DNA of 64,000 bases, from NCBI RefSeq assembly GCF_000004825.1, contig NW_008805072.1:1184435-1248434 (forward strand). The letters are read 5' to 3'. Under the pieces are notes generated by a model. That model did no database searches, was not told the origin of the DNA, and was given only the letters and a program-made list of their open reading frames with translations. How positions within the stretch are numbered: position 1 is the first letter of the stretch; every line of letters starts with the position of its first letter. Of the stretch, positions 1 to 11,272 are shown in pieces. The position numbers and the translations under genes were made by a program. The DNA is from Heterostelium album PN500 (Eukaryota > Evosea > Eumycetozoa > Acytosteliales > Acytosteliaceae).

Positions 1-1968
1 TAAAAATTTGGAAAACCAAAAGATTCTTTTTGATCATATATCTAATAGTTACTAAAAATATATTTAATAGAATATAGTCAATTTAGTTGAATTATAATTA
101 AAAACAATAGTAAAGTATAAAAAAAAAAAAAAAAATTATTGACTATCATTGATTTTTAAAATAATGAAGAAAATTAGTGTAATTGATTGTGAAAAAACCA
201 TTTTTTTTTGTTTTTTTTGTAAATCTACACTAAATAATTAGATTTTCATTGATGTTGTTTTAATTAAACAATATTAGAGGATTAATTAAAGGTTCATTCA
301 AAATAAAGATCCAATTTCAATTTAATTAATTTTATATTTATCATTGGTCTAATAGATAAATATTTAATAAATTATTTGGATCATTTTAATAAAAAAATAT
401 TTATAAACAAAATTTTTTTAAAACTGGTAAATTAAGTATCAAAAACCAAAGATTTTTTAATATTTTAAATTAAAATAAGAGTAATAATACGAAAAATAAC
501 AAAAAATTTTAATTTCAAATACTTTGCATAAAATAAATATTTTGAAAGTATTTTTTTTTTTGATTTTTGGCAAAAATTTTGTCCAATAAAAACTAGTACT
601 TTACTTTAATTTCATGCAAAATAGATTGTTTTGGAAATATACATTCTTTTTAATCTTATTTAGTACTATTGATTTAAATTTCTATTTGTATAGTTCTTTC
701 TTTTAATTTAAAATTATTACTAAATAAGTATGTGTGTAATAGTTAATACTAAAAAAGTAGTCCTGTCAATTATTAGTTGTCTGTTAATAAAATTCTTTTA
801 AAAAAAAAGTTACTTTAAAAAGATTTATTAAAATTATTTATATACATGTTATTGGATCTTTGTTAATACTCTAGTTTTTAATAAAAATAACTGATATAGT
901 AGATACTACTATTGTATGAATGATTACTTAGGATTGTCGTAATTGCTATTATATTGGAATCAAATCTAGGAAATTTAAAGAAATTGAATATTAGGATCGA
1001 TAAATATACCAATAGGGTGACCTTTGAATTCAAATCCAGTACAAATTCCGTTCAAGATTCTCTATTTATTTTATGATAAGAGGGAAACCATGCTATTATT
1101 TAATATCTATACCAACTACACTTAAAATTTACCATACCACTTTTCACTAAAACTATCAATTTTTATTCAAATATTATTGACTATATCATTTTTGATATTG
1201 ACAAAATAGAAGAGATAATAAAGAAAAGTATTGGGTGGTCTGATTCTTATCAAAAAAATTTTTTAAATAAAAAAATAATAATTTTGTTTTTTTTTGTTTT
1301 TTTGAAGAATCATCACGGAACAAGATGTATGTCACAATGAGAGAGAATCATTGTTCTTAAGAAAAAGGACAATACACTTTATAAATAATAAATATAATAC
1401 AAAAAAAAAATATACAAAAAAAAATACAAGTTTATTTAGAGTTTTGTTATTTCTTTTCTCGAAATCTGGTAGGTTCTTTACTAAATTGTATAAAATATAT
1501 CCATGCTTATTAAGAAAGAAAATCTAGTGAATTGCAGAAATCTAGTATTAATAAATACAGGATTATTTATTTTTTTAGAAAGAAAGTGTTATTGGTCCTT
1601 CAAGATTGTTTTAGGGGTTTCATCTCTCTACTTTGTTAACCTTAGATCTTGGTTGTGTATAATTATTCTTGTTCTCTTTTACAAAATAGTTTACAGGTTA
1701 ACTATTAAAATTATTTACTAAACTACACCTACTAAACAATTTCATTGTATTATAGATTATAATTTATAGGATTGGAATAGTTTAAAAAATTCAATAGATT
1801 ACTCAATACCTTAATGGATTATCGTAGTTGTGATACTCTAGTTCTAAAATCAACAACACATCACTCATAACTCCATCACTAGTGTTCTTTAACAAGAAAT
1901 TTAATTTATTTAAATTTGTGGTTTTTTAGAGAGTATTTTATTATTGTTTATTCTCAAACATTTCTATC
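1..1968. other. AT-rich region without a supported gene
   Basis: Very AT-rich DNA with long A and T runs. The only ATG-initiated frame of any length (1503-1721, 72 codons) has no family resemblance and a composition expected of random AT-rich DNA, so I do not call it. I see no repeat shared with the array that starts near 1.97 kb. Confidence 0.6.
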
Positions 1969-2251
1969 CTATTTAAAACCAGCCATAGATAACAATGAAC
2001 TAGTAGATTTATTAACCATATTCATAAAAGGATTATTTGCAAAGACACCTTCACCTTTGACCATCTCTTGTGAAACCATTTGATTCATTCCTTGTGTTTG
2101 ACCACCACTTAATACATTATTATTATTGTTTACTGTTGAAGATGGTTGACCCATACTAGTTAAGTTTGCTATAACATTAGAAATAATAATAAGTTAATTA
2201 ATATTTAATTATAAAAGATGTTATTAAGAAATACTTACAAAATAATGCCAT
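1969..2251 (-). CDS. Tiny two-exon gene, 70 aa, member 1 of a local family
   Basis: Function unknown. Exon 1 is only 13 nt (2251-2239, encoding MALF plus one base). A 70-bp GT-AG intron (2238-2169) follows, then exon 2 (2168-1969). The spliced protein begins MALFSNLTSMGQPSSTV, has a short Asn run, and is rich in Asn, Ser, Gln and Met with no membrane segment. The 13-nt first exon and phase-1 intron after codon 4 recur at 7302-7581 and 10977-11272, which is the main evidence that this is a real gene. The architecture recalls small dictyostelid families such as hssA/2C/7E or UPF0512/sigN, but I cannot show homology. A TATA element lies about 120-130 bp upstream of the ATG. Confidence 0.72.
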
Positions 2252-2370
2252 TTTATTATTACTATTATGATTTAGAAAATAGAAAGATTATAGAAGTAGA
2301 ATAACAATACAGATATATCTTTTAATATTAGAAATAGTTAATTGATTATGAATGAATCATGGCCACTTGT

Positions 2371-2383
2371 TCAATATTTATAG
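2371..2383 (-). promoter_or_regulatory. TATA element of tiny gene 1
   Basis: On the minus strand this reads CTATAAATATTGA. The same motif, followed by a GAAC-like tail, lies upstream of tiny gene 2 (7694-7707), and a variant lies upstream of tiny gene 3 (11339-11353). About 60 bp around it is nearly identical between genes 1 and 2. Its promoter role is inferred from position and conservation. Confidence 0.5.
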
Positions 2384-2689
2384 ATCACACTCTATCAACA
2401 CATCAATCGATTACAATATAATCAATTATCAATAATCAATAATTTGGTTAAAGTGTCATCTTATCACTTTATTTCATAAATCATTACTTAAAATAGATGA
2501 ACAATAGTAGATAGAATCTACTTATTATAATGACCTATTGTTAAATTAGTTAATATTACCCAATATAAAAGGTTCAAATATTTAAAAAAAGATAATAAAG
2601 ATTTAATTTAATCAACAAGATTAACATCAATATGTAGATATACACTTTATTTACTTCTTTGTTGAGGTTGTTTATTTATTTATTTTTTT

Positions 2690-2860
2690 ATGTAAGGTTG
2701 AAGGTGATCAATATCAATTCTATATTTATCTCTAAAAATTATTGATATTATTTGTTGCTATAATTCTACTTCTATAGATCTATTGTTTGTAATTTAATGC
2801 TTAAATTTAAATTATTAGTCATTGTTCTTTAGAGACCACTTCAAATTTTTGTTTGATTCA
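2690..2860 (+). repeat. Dispersed repeat, copy A
   Basis: Core CTATAGATCTATTGTTTG at about 2772, preceded by GAAGGTGATCAATATCAATT and followed by a stretch ending in a CACTTCAAATTT motif. It shares both flanks and the core with copies B to E in the same orientation. It sits just upstream of tiny gene 1, as copy D does for tiny gene 2. No coding frame. Confidence 0.7.
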
Positions 2861-4259
2861 CTACATAGCGATTTGTATTGTGATCCGTAGTTCTATGAAC
2901 TTTGCTGACAATCCTCCAATTAAGTGTTTAATGATAGAGTATCATCCTCTAAATCTAACCAAAATATCTACTCTAAGACTTCAACATTCTCTATTTGAAT
3001 AATATCAAATTCTTATTTAATCTGAACGGGGGTACCTAGATTCATTTACATATAGGGATGAATGATGTTAATTTGATATCCTTAAATATTGTAATAAATT
3101 ACTCCTACTTGATAATATATGAATCTCTGCTACAATATTTGAAGTGCTCTACTATAAACAGACAGGTTTTGTTTGTTATTGTTGATGAATTCACAGCTTT
3201 GGATTGAATAATTATTCTTTACTAAAAAGATTATAGATATTGTATGCAATTCAATAGCACATTTGTATAAGAAAATGTTAATATATAATTGATTAATTCT
3301 ACACTTTTTTATTTTTTTGTTCCCTACGAACCTATTCTAATAATATAGTATTGTGGTAACAATTTCAAATCTCTACAACTGTTTTTTTTTTTTTTAATAT
3401 TTATTTTCTTTACATTTTGGTAATGAAATAAGAGATTCCTTTAAATAAATAAATAAATAAATAATTTTTTAATATTAGTATTTTTTTTGTTTAAATAAAA
3501 AATGATTATCACATTTTTTGTCAAGACACCAAACACCATCCAAATTTTTTATTTTTGTTGTTGGCGAGTTTGTATTTTTATTTTTATTTTTACTCATTCC
3601 TCATCAAAATTAATTAAAAATTTATGCATTCCTTTAACAAATGTTTTATATTTACCTTCATAAAAATGATTTCTTTCTCTTTTGATAATTCAAAATTAAG
3701 TTTTTTTCATGTCAAAATATAAATAATTATAAATAATTATTCTAGTTGCCACAACACAATTATCTTTACAATCACTTAATAAGATCGTTTAGATCATATG
3801 GTTTGTTAGAAACTGCATTATGTTGTGGTAGTAAAGACATATAGTGGTATTATATTAAATGATGTTATAATAAATATTAAGTTATCTTTTGTTCAGATGA
3901 TTATAAAAATATATCCTGTTTATTGAGTTTATTGAGCTTTAAATACTTGTTGTTGAGTAGTAATCAGTTAGCAGTAATCGGTTGGTTGGAACTACGGGTT
4001 CCGATACCTTGGAAATACGATTCCAACAGGTTGAAGTTTTATTTCAATAATAAATTGAATAGCTATGTTCTAATTTTAATTCTATTCTGTTTATTTATAA
4101 AAAACTAAAGTGTAACAAAAAACTATCAAAAAAGATTAAAACTCTGAGATCGAACAATATCACTTATATCTATATCTAATATCTTCTTTGTTTATATATG
4201 ATACCAATAAAACCTAGACAAGTTTTCACTGTGATTTATTTATTGTTTATTTTTATTGG

Positions 4260-6690
4260 ACTTATTATTATTAAGATAAAAGTTGAAGGTGACCAACATC
4301 AATTCGATATTTAAATTTGAAATAAATTGATATTGTTTGTTTTTATCCTATTTCTATAGATCTATTGTTTGTAATTTAATAGTTTAAATTGAAATTATTA
4401 GTGATTGTTGATTGTAGAACACTTCAAATTTCTGTTTGGTTAATACCTACTTTTAAAAGTGTTGATCAGTCAAAGATTGGTGTACTTTGAAAGTCGATTT
4501 ATTAAATTTGAGAATCTGATGATAGATGACCATGTTTTACAAATCAATAGAATAACATCTCTAATAATCCATCAATATTCTACTTAAGTGCATGAAGTAG
4601 AATAATGCACTAACACTAATTGAATCTAAAATTACTATCTATATTGGTTATATATATCTAAAAGATAGGAAAATGAAAGTTAGTTAACAGAGAGTTAAGT
4701 TACTATCTTAAATATTGTAATTAATAAATCATACTGATATCTCTCAAAACCGAAGATAATGTGTTGAGCTACCAAAGTACAGAGTATGACTTTAAAGATT
4801 AACTTTATTGAAAAGTACGGCACCACTCTATTTTATTGATATCATAAATCAACTAATTGCAAATACTATCCAAAGGAAAAAGAATAAAAAGTTAATAAAC
4901 ATTATTAAGGTTAATTCTTTAAAATATTTAAAACGAACCTGTCGATATTTTATATCATGATACTATGATTCCATTTTTCAATATCCATTTTTAAGTTATA
5001 GCTATATTTAATGATTAAATTTAAAGAGAGAGTAATTAAATAAATTAAATTGGCGATAATGATAGATAACCATCTTTTAAATTCAACAAACAAAAATTTA
5101 TCACATTCTTTACATTTTAATATTGTGATACTAAAAAAATACAAAATTTAAAATTTTTTTCAATATTTGGTAAATTTTTCTGCAAAAAAAACAAAAAAAA
5201 TGAGATGTTGGAACAAATATTTCATTTTGTTGTCTGTGATTGGTTAATTTAAATGTTTAAAATAGTATCCAAAAAATTTATTTAATAATATTTAAAGTGA
5301 ATAACAGAACATTAATTTAATTAAAAATAGCTTTTGTTTGAGTTGGACACTTTACATAAGCCAATATCCTATTAAATCTTTGAATAATTCCTTGTTTGTT
5401 ATAGCCGACTATCATTCACTAAAATATTTATAGTAATTTTGTAATAATAATATTTTTTTATTTAGTCTATCACATAACCGAGTATTATTATTTCTTGTTG
5501 ATATTTCGAATTTTAAATGTTACTAAATAATGTTTAAATGATGATTAAAGTGAATTATTTAGTCAATTTTGTTATCTTCATTGTTTTGTTTATTAGAACT
5601 AATATTTTATTATAAATATAACAATAACATAGACTAGTCTTCATAACTAAATTGTGATATATAGTTGATGATTTTATTTAATTATAATATATATAATTAT
5701 ATCAATATTTATTGGATACAAGTCCTATTGTGATATTATATTATTTTACTACAATAAAAGTTGGATGATCGAGGTTGATCAATATCAAATGTGCATAATA
5801 TTAAAACTGATGCTATATTTCTATTTCTATAGATCTATTGTTTGTAATTTAATAGTTTAAATTAATTAGTTATTGTTCATTGGAATACACTTCAAATTTC
5901 TGTTGGTTGACACATACTTTTACAGGTTTTGAGCTGTAGATTATCTAATAATTTTGAACTCAAACTGTTTGTTGGTGTTGTAGATTTATTAAAGCTGAGT
6001 ATTTGATGATAGACGACATTGTTTAAATCGAGCCAATAAAAAGTGATCTCTAAAAATACTTGATCATTCTCCTACTTTATATATTCAAACTATAATAATA
6101 TCTATAATTGTTGTCTATAAAAAAATAAATCTATAACCAAGTAATAAAAAAGTATGTTAGTTTAAGAGATTATCTGATTGATATCTTTGAATATCGTTTG
6201 TAAATACCATTGTTTGGTTGAGCACAAAGTAATCAAATGTTTTTTAGGAATCTGATAAACTTTTGAATTTGTAATGAATTCGGTAACATCATAATCCTAG
6301 AGATTTGATGATTTCATCTGGTACAATGATAGCCTAGAATTATAGATCGCTTTTTGTCTTTGTTATGACAAATCAATTTGAACCTCTATTAATTAAAGTT
6401 ATTGCTAAAATGGATATTAGTTAGTCATTAATTATCACTGAATGTCTCTTTTTGCGATTCTATATAATTATAAATGATATGTTGAAATGTTAGTATGTGA
6501 GATGGTAGATGGTATTAGATATATACTATTTTATTTAAATCTAACCTTTGTAAAAGAACAATATATACTGCTTAAAAAAAATATAATGTTAAATGTAACT
6601 AACAATTGATTGATGAAATTAACATAAAATCACAAGGCTATTAGCTACTATTATTATTGATTTATTTATTTTTGTCTCAAGTTTGATTGT
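4260..6690 (+). repeat. Left copy of a roughly 2.4-kb direct duplication (repeat copies B and C)
   Basis: Long parts match 8060-10335. The stretches around 4740-5150 and 8530-8940 are nearly identical (both contain AACCGAAGATAATGTGTTGA). The stretches 5580-6690 and 9250-10335 match more loosely. The block contains repeat cores at 4353 and 5826. No supported gene lies inside, so it is a non-coding duplication or a decayed mobile element without recognisable ends. Confidence 0.7.
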
Positions 6691-7301
6691 AAGCTTACTG
6701 AATAGAATAAATCTGATAGTATAAATATATTTATCAATTTGATAATATAAATAAATAATATCTTAACGAATATTATTTGGTTCCAATACTATTTAAAACA
6801 TTCTTCTGTTTGTGTCAAAGTATTTTTGCAAAAATATCAAAGTATTTAATTTTTTTCTTTATTATTTATCTGTAAAAATGATACAAGAGATGTATATATA
6901 AAATAATTTAATTTATTTTATTTTAAAATAGAATTTTAAAAATTTGATGAAACATTTCAAAAACATTTGAAAAATTTAAATTTAATTCATGTATTTGTCA
7001 AAATGGTAATGCAACTTTGGTTTTTTTTTTTGTTTTGGAAATCTATGTCATACACAATCAATTATATCTTTAAACAATATTATATAACTCATATCGAATA
7101 TATTTTATAATATATCTATTTCTTCAATTAAACAATTCTCAAATAATAAATTACATATTAATTTAAAAATAATTTAATTTAAAATAGTTACTAAACCATC
7201 ACAATTTTCGATAAAAATGTTAACAAAAAAAAATTAGGAATAGAATAGCTGATGAATGGTTAATTGAACAAGTAATATACATGTCATTCCTCTCTATATA
7301 T

Positions 7302-7581
7302 TTATTTAAACAACATAGATAATAATGAAATTGTAGATTTGTTCATAGAATTCAAAACAGGATTATTAGAGAATGCACCTTCACCTTTGACCATCTCTTG
7401 TGAAACCATTTGATTCATTCCTTGTATTTGACCACCACTTAATACATTATTATTATTGTTTACTGTTGAAGATGGTTGACCCATACTAGTTAAGTTTGCT
7501 ATAACAATAGAAATAATAATAAGTTAATTAATATTTAATTATCAAAGATGTTATTAAGAAATACTTACAAAATAATGCCAT
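7302..7581 (-). CDS. Tiny two-exon gene, 69 aa, member 2 of a local family
   Basis: Function unknown; a close paralogue of the gene at 1969-2251. Exon 1 is 7581-7569 (MALF plus one base), the intron is 7568-7499 (70 bp), exon 2 is 7498-7302. The first 45 or so residues differ by very few changes from member 1, and the introns differ at only about two positions. The last 20 or so residues have diverged (it ends SLLSMLFK rather than SLLSMAGFK, with several substitutions before that). The conserved splice layout and promoter suggest both copies are transcribed. Its upstream DNA runs into repeat copy D. Confidence 0.72.
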
Positions 7582-7693
7582 TTTATTATTATTATTATCT
7601 ATTTTTTAAAAAAATAATTCAATGAGTATAGAAATAGAATAACAATACAGATATATCTAGAATTATTTAATTGATTATGAATCATGGCCAAAT

Positions 7694-7707
7694 GTTCAAT
7701 ATTTATA
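7694..7707 (-). promoter_or_regulatory. TATA element of tiny gene 2
   Basis: Minus strand TATAAATATTGAAC, about 115-125 bp upstream of the ATG. The surrounding block is nearly identical to that upstream of tiny gene 1. The role is inferred from position and conservation. Confidence 0.5.
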
Positions 7708-8021
7708 GATCACACTCTATCAACACATTAACAATCACTATCATATAATAAAGTATTTAGTCAATCAATAATCAACAATCATTAACTTGGTTAAAGTGTC
7801 ATCCTATCAGAACTCATTTCTTAAAAATGTTCAACAGTTCAATAGTTTAAAGAATCTACATATTATGATGACCAATTGTTAAATTAGTTAGTTATATTTG
7901 GTACCAAATATAATAATAAAGATTTAATCAACAAAATCGATATCAATATGTAGCTATATAGAGTAAAAGATTTTCTTTAATATCTTTGTAGATTATAAAA
8001 AGACAAGTTGTTGATTTGATT

Positions 8022-8022
8022 T

Positions 8023-8061
<39 letters not shown>

Positions 8062-8063
8062 TT
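8022..8063. repeat. ATTT microsatellite
   Basis: About ten uninterrupted TTTA/ATTT units at the left edge of repeat copy D. Confidence 0.9.
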
Positions 8064-10335
8064 ATTATGATAAAAGTTGTTGAAGGTGATCAATATCAAT
8101 TCTATTTATCTCTAAAAATTATTGATATTGTTTGTTATAATCCTATTTCTATAGATCTATGGTTTGTAATTTAATAGTTTAAATTGAAATTATTAGTGAT
8201 TGTTGATTGTAGAACACTTCAAATTTCTGTTTGGTTAATACATACTTTTAAAAGATTGACCAGTCAAGATTGGTGTACTTTGAAATACAATCTTCTTCTT
8301 AACGATGTCGATTTATTAAATTTGTGGATCTGATGATAGATGATCATATTTTAAATCGAATCAACAGAATAACATCTCTAATAATCCATCGATATTCTCC
8401 TTTTACCACTTATATTATTTAATCTAAAATTACTATCTATATTGGTTATATATCTAAAATATATGAAAATGAGTGCTGTTTAACGGTTAGTTAAGTTACT
8501 ATCTTAAATATTGTAATTAATAAATCATACTGATATCTCTCAAAACCGAAGATAATGTGTTGAGCTACCAAAGTACAGAGTATGACTTTAAAGATTAACT
8601 TTATTGAAAAGTACGGCACCACTCTATTATATTGATATCATCCAAACACTATCAAAGAATAAAAAGAATAAAAAGTTAATAAACATTATTAAGGTTAATT
8701 CTTTAAAATATTTAAAACGAACCTGTCGATATTTTATATCATGATACTATGATTCCATTTTTCAATATCCATTTTTAAGTTATAGTTACATTTAATGATT
8801 AAATTTAAAGAGAGAGTAATTAAATAAATTAAATTGGCGATAATGATAGATAACCATCTTTTAAATTCAACAAACAAAAATTTATCACATTCTTTACATT
8901 TTAATACTGTGTACTAAAAAAATACAAAATTTAAAATTTTTTTCAATATTTGGTAATTTTTTTTGCAAACAAAAAACAAAAAAATGAAATGTTGGAACAA
9001 TTCTTTCAATTCGTTGTCTGTGATTGGTTAATTTAAATGTTTAAAATAGTATCCAAAAAATTTTTATTATTATTAGATTTAATTTAAAGTGAATATCAGA
9101 ACATTAATTTAATTAAAAATAATATTATTCACATAAATCATCTTATAAAAATAAACAATATAATACCAACTATTTGACAATATTAAAAAAAGCAATGGTT
9201 ATTACTTGCCGTACAGCTTTTTTAATTTTCAAGTATTTGATTTAGTTACCCTATATCTTCTTTGTCTTATTTATTAGAACTATTATATATTATTGAAATA
9301 GCATATCATCTATTGAAAGACTAGCCTTCAATGTGATATATTTTTGATTTTTTATTGTATTATTTAATATAATAAAATCGAGGGATGATCAACATCATTT
9401 CGGTATATAATTGCGAACACTATTAAAAATGTTAGATATAATCCTATTTCTATAGATCTATTGTTTGTAATTTAATCGTTTAAATTGAGATTATTAGTTA
9501 TTGTTCATTGGAATACACTTCAAATTTCTCTTTGGTTGACACATACTTTTACAGGTTTTGAGCTGTAGTTATCGAATAATTTTGAACTCAAACTGTTTGT
9601 TGATGTTGATGATTATTAAAACATTGCCATCTATCATCAAATACTCATCTTTTAGTCTAACCATTAAAAGTGATCTCTAAAATTACTTGAATATTCTCCT
9701 ACTTTATATATATATTCTGACTAAAATTAAATCAATGATGGTTGCCTAAAAACATGAACCTATAATCAATAGATAAAATTTATAAAAAAATATATACGTA
9801 GAGATAAATTGTACGTTAGTTAAAGAGATTCCCATATTGGATTCTTTAAAATCGTTTGTAATTAATCATACCTTTGTTTGGCTGGGAACAAAGCAATCAA
9901 TTGTTTGGAATATCTTTTGAATTTGTAATGAATTCGGTAACTTCACAATCCTAGAGATTTGATGATTTCATATGATTCACTGTTAGACTCGAGCTATAGT
10001 TCGCTGTTTGTCTTGGTTATGACTAATCAATTTGAACTTTTGTTGTCATTCCTTTAGTTGTTAAAAAAGGAGTTATAAGGTCATTGAGTATCTAATTTGT
10101 AAATATTTTATAATATATTTATAAGGTTGAGATGTTAGTATATGTTATATTTGATATCTATTATTCTATTTTTAATCTAACCTTTGTAAGAATAACTATA
10201 TATATTTAACTGCTATAGAAATTTACTGATTTTAAGGATTTTCAAGCTAATTGATTGTTGAAACTAAGTTAGTTTAACCTAAAAATACTGTAGTTATTGC
10301 AACTATTATTATTAAATTCATTTTTTTGTTTCTAC
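8060..10335 (+). repeat. Right copy of the roughly 2.4-kb direct duplication (repeat copies D and E)
   Basis: Matches 4260-6690 in the same orientation, with small indels and a less conserved centre. Contains repeat cores at 8148 (one mismatch) and 9449. Copy D continues without a break from the upstream region of tiny gene 2, mirroring copy A beside tiny gene 1. No coding content is seen. Confidence 0.7.
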
Positions 10336-10976
10336 TATATTAATAATTGAATGGAATAATAATAAGATAGAATTTGAAGAGTAAATCTGATTCTAAAATC
10401 TATATCAATTAAATAAATATAACAAATTTTTTTGTTTTTAAATTTAATTTTTATTTAATTATTTTCACTAATATGATCCTGCAAATAAACAACAAAGCCA
10501 AACTATAAGTAGTAGATAAAGAATGACAATCTAACATTTGGAAATGATCATACAATTAAATAACAAAAAAAAACAATAATACTAAAATTTGTGAAGGTAT
10601 TTAAAAATATCAAAAAAATTGTTGAAACACAAAGAATTTATTTAAATATTTAAATTTTTAATTTTTGCAAATATATTTTCAAATGTGTTTAATTAAAAAT
10701 GTTTTAAAAACAAATTATTTCCATTTTTGACATTCTTTTGGAGTTTTATTCTGAACATTATTGAGCTAAATACTTTTAAACAAACCTAAATTATTTACAA
10801 TTTATTCTACCGAGTAATAATATTTTATTACTTTGAAAATTCAATCAATTAGATAATTTTAAAATTTGTCCACGATTTTTATTTTTTTTTTTGCGTTCAA
10901 AACATACGTTTACTTAATGTTAAAAAGTCAAAAGTATTTAAAACTTTTTAAATAAATATTTTTGTTTTTTATTATC

Positions 10977-11272
10977 TTAGATGGATGTTGAAATATTGAT
11001 ATTTCTCATGTCAGTCACAATATTTACAAGAGATGATGCTTTGACTTGACTCATTGTCATCATTTGGGACTGATTGCTCCAGCTGATCGTACTACCAAAT
11101 CCAGATGTCACATTACTTTGAACAACTACAAATGTGGTAGGTTGAATCATTTTTAATAAGTTTGCTATTGTAGTTATATATATAACAAAAATATCGGTTA
11201 ATATATAAATCATTTTAATGAGTTCATAAAATTTATTAACTATTATTATTGAAACCTACCAATTAATGTCAT
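10977..11272 (-). CDS. Tiny two-exon gene, 66 aa, divergent member 3 of a local family
   Basis: Function unknown. Exon 1 is 11272-11260 (MTLI plus one base). The 95-bp intron 11259-11165 has donor GTAGGT and acceptor ATAG. Exon 2 is 11164-10977. The product begins MTLIANLLKMIQPTTFVVV. It shares with members 1 and 2 the 13-nt first exon, the phase-1 intron after codon 4, the CAAACTTA start of exon 2, and the pattern M-x-L-x-x-N-L-x-x-M-x-Q-P. The rest is Ser/Thr/Asn-rich and unalignable by eye. Reading the genomic frame straight through gives a longer product that merely translates the intron. Confidence 0.65.

Larger units (their letters stand above)
2252..7301. other. Gene-free AT-rich stretch with dispersed repeats
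   Basis: No supported coding frame. Frames at 3923-4108 and 4950-5144 lack an ATG start. The second also lies in a duplicated block whose other copy (about 8740-8940) carries an indel that breaks the frame. The stretch holds repeat copies A, B and C (cores at 2771, 4353 and 5826) and the left copy of a roughly 2.4-kb duplication (about 4260-6690). Confidence 0.6.
7582..10976. other. Gene-free AT-rich stretch with dispersed repeats
   Basis: Between tiny genes 2 and 3 I see no supported coding frame. It holds an ATTT microsatellite (8022-8063), repeat copies D and E (cores at 8148 and 9449), and the right copy of the long duplication. Confidence 0.6.

Noticed and set aside
1503-1721. 72-codon ATG frame with hydrophobic content
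   Set aside because: Composition is that of random AT-rich DNA (Ile, Leu, Phe, Tyr), with no domain, no duplicate and no splice context.
3923-4108. Open frame of 61 codons
   Set aside because: Starts at TTG and shows no family resemblance; AT-rich chance frame.
4950-5144. Open frame of 64 codons in a duplicated block
   Set aside because: It lacks an ATG (starts at TTG), and the other copy near 8740-8940 has an indel in the frame, so it is not under coding constraint.
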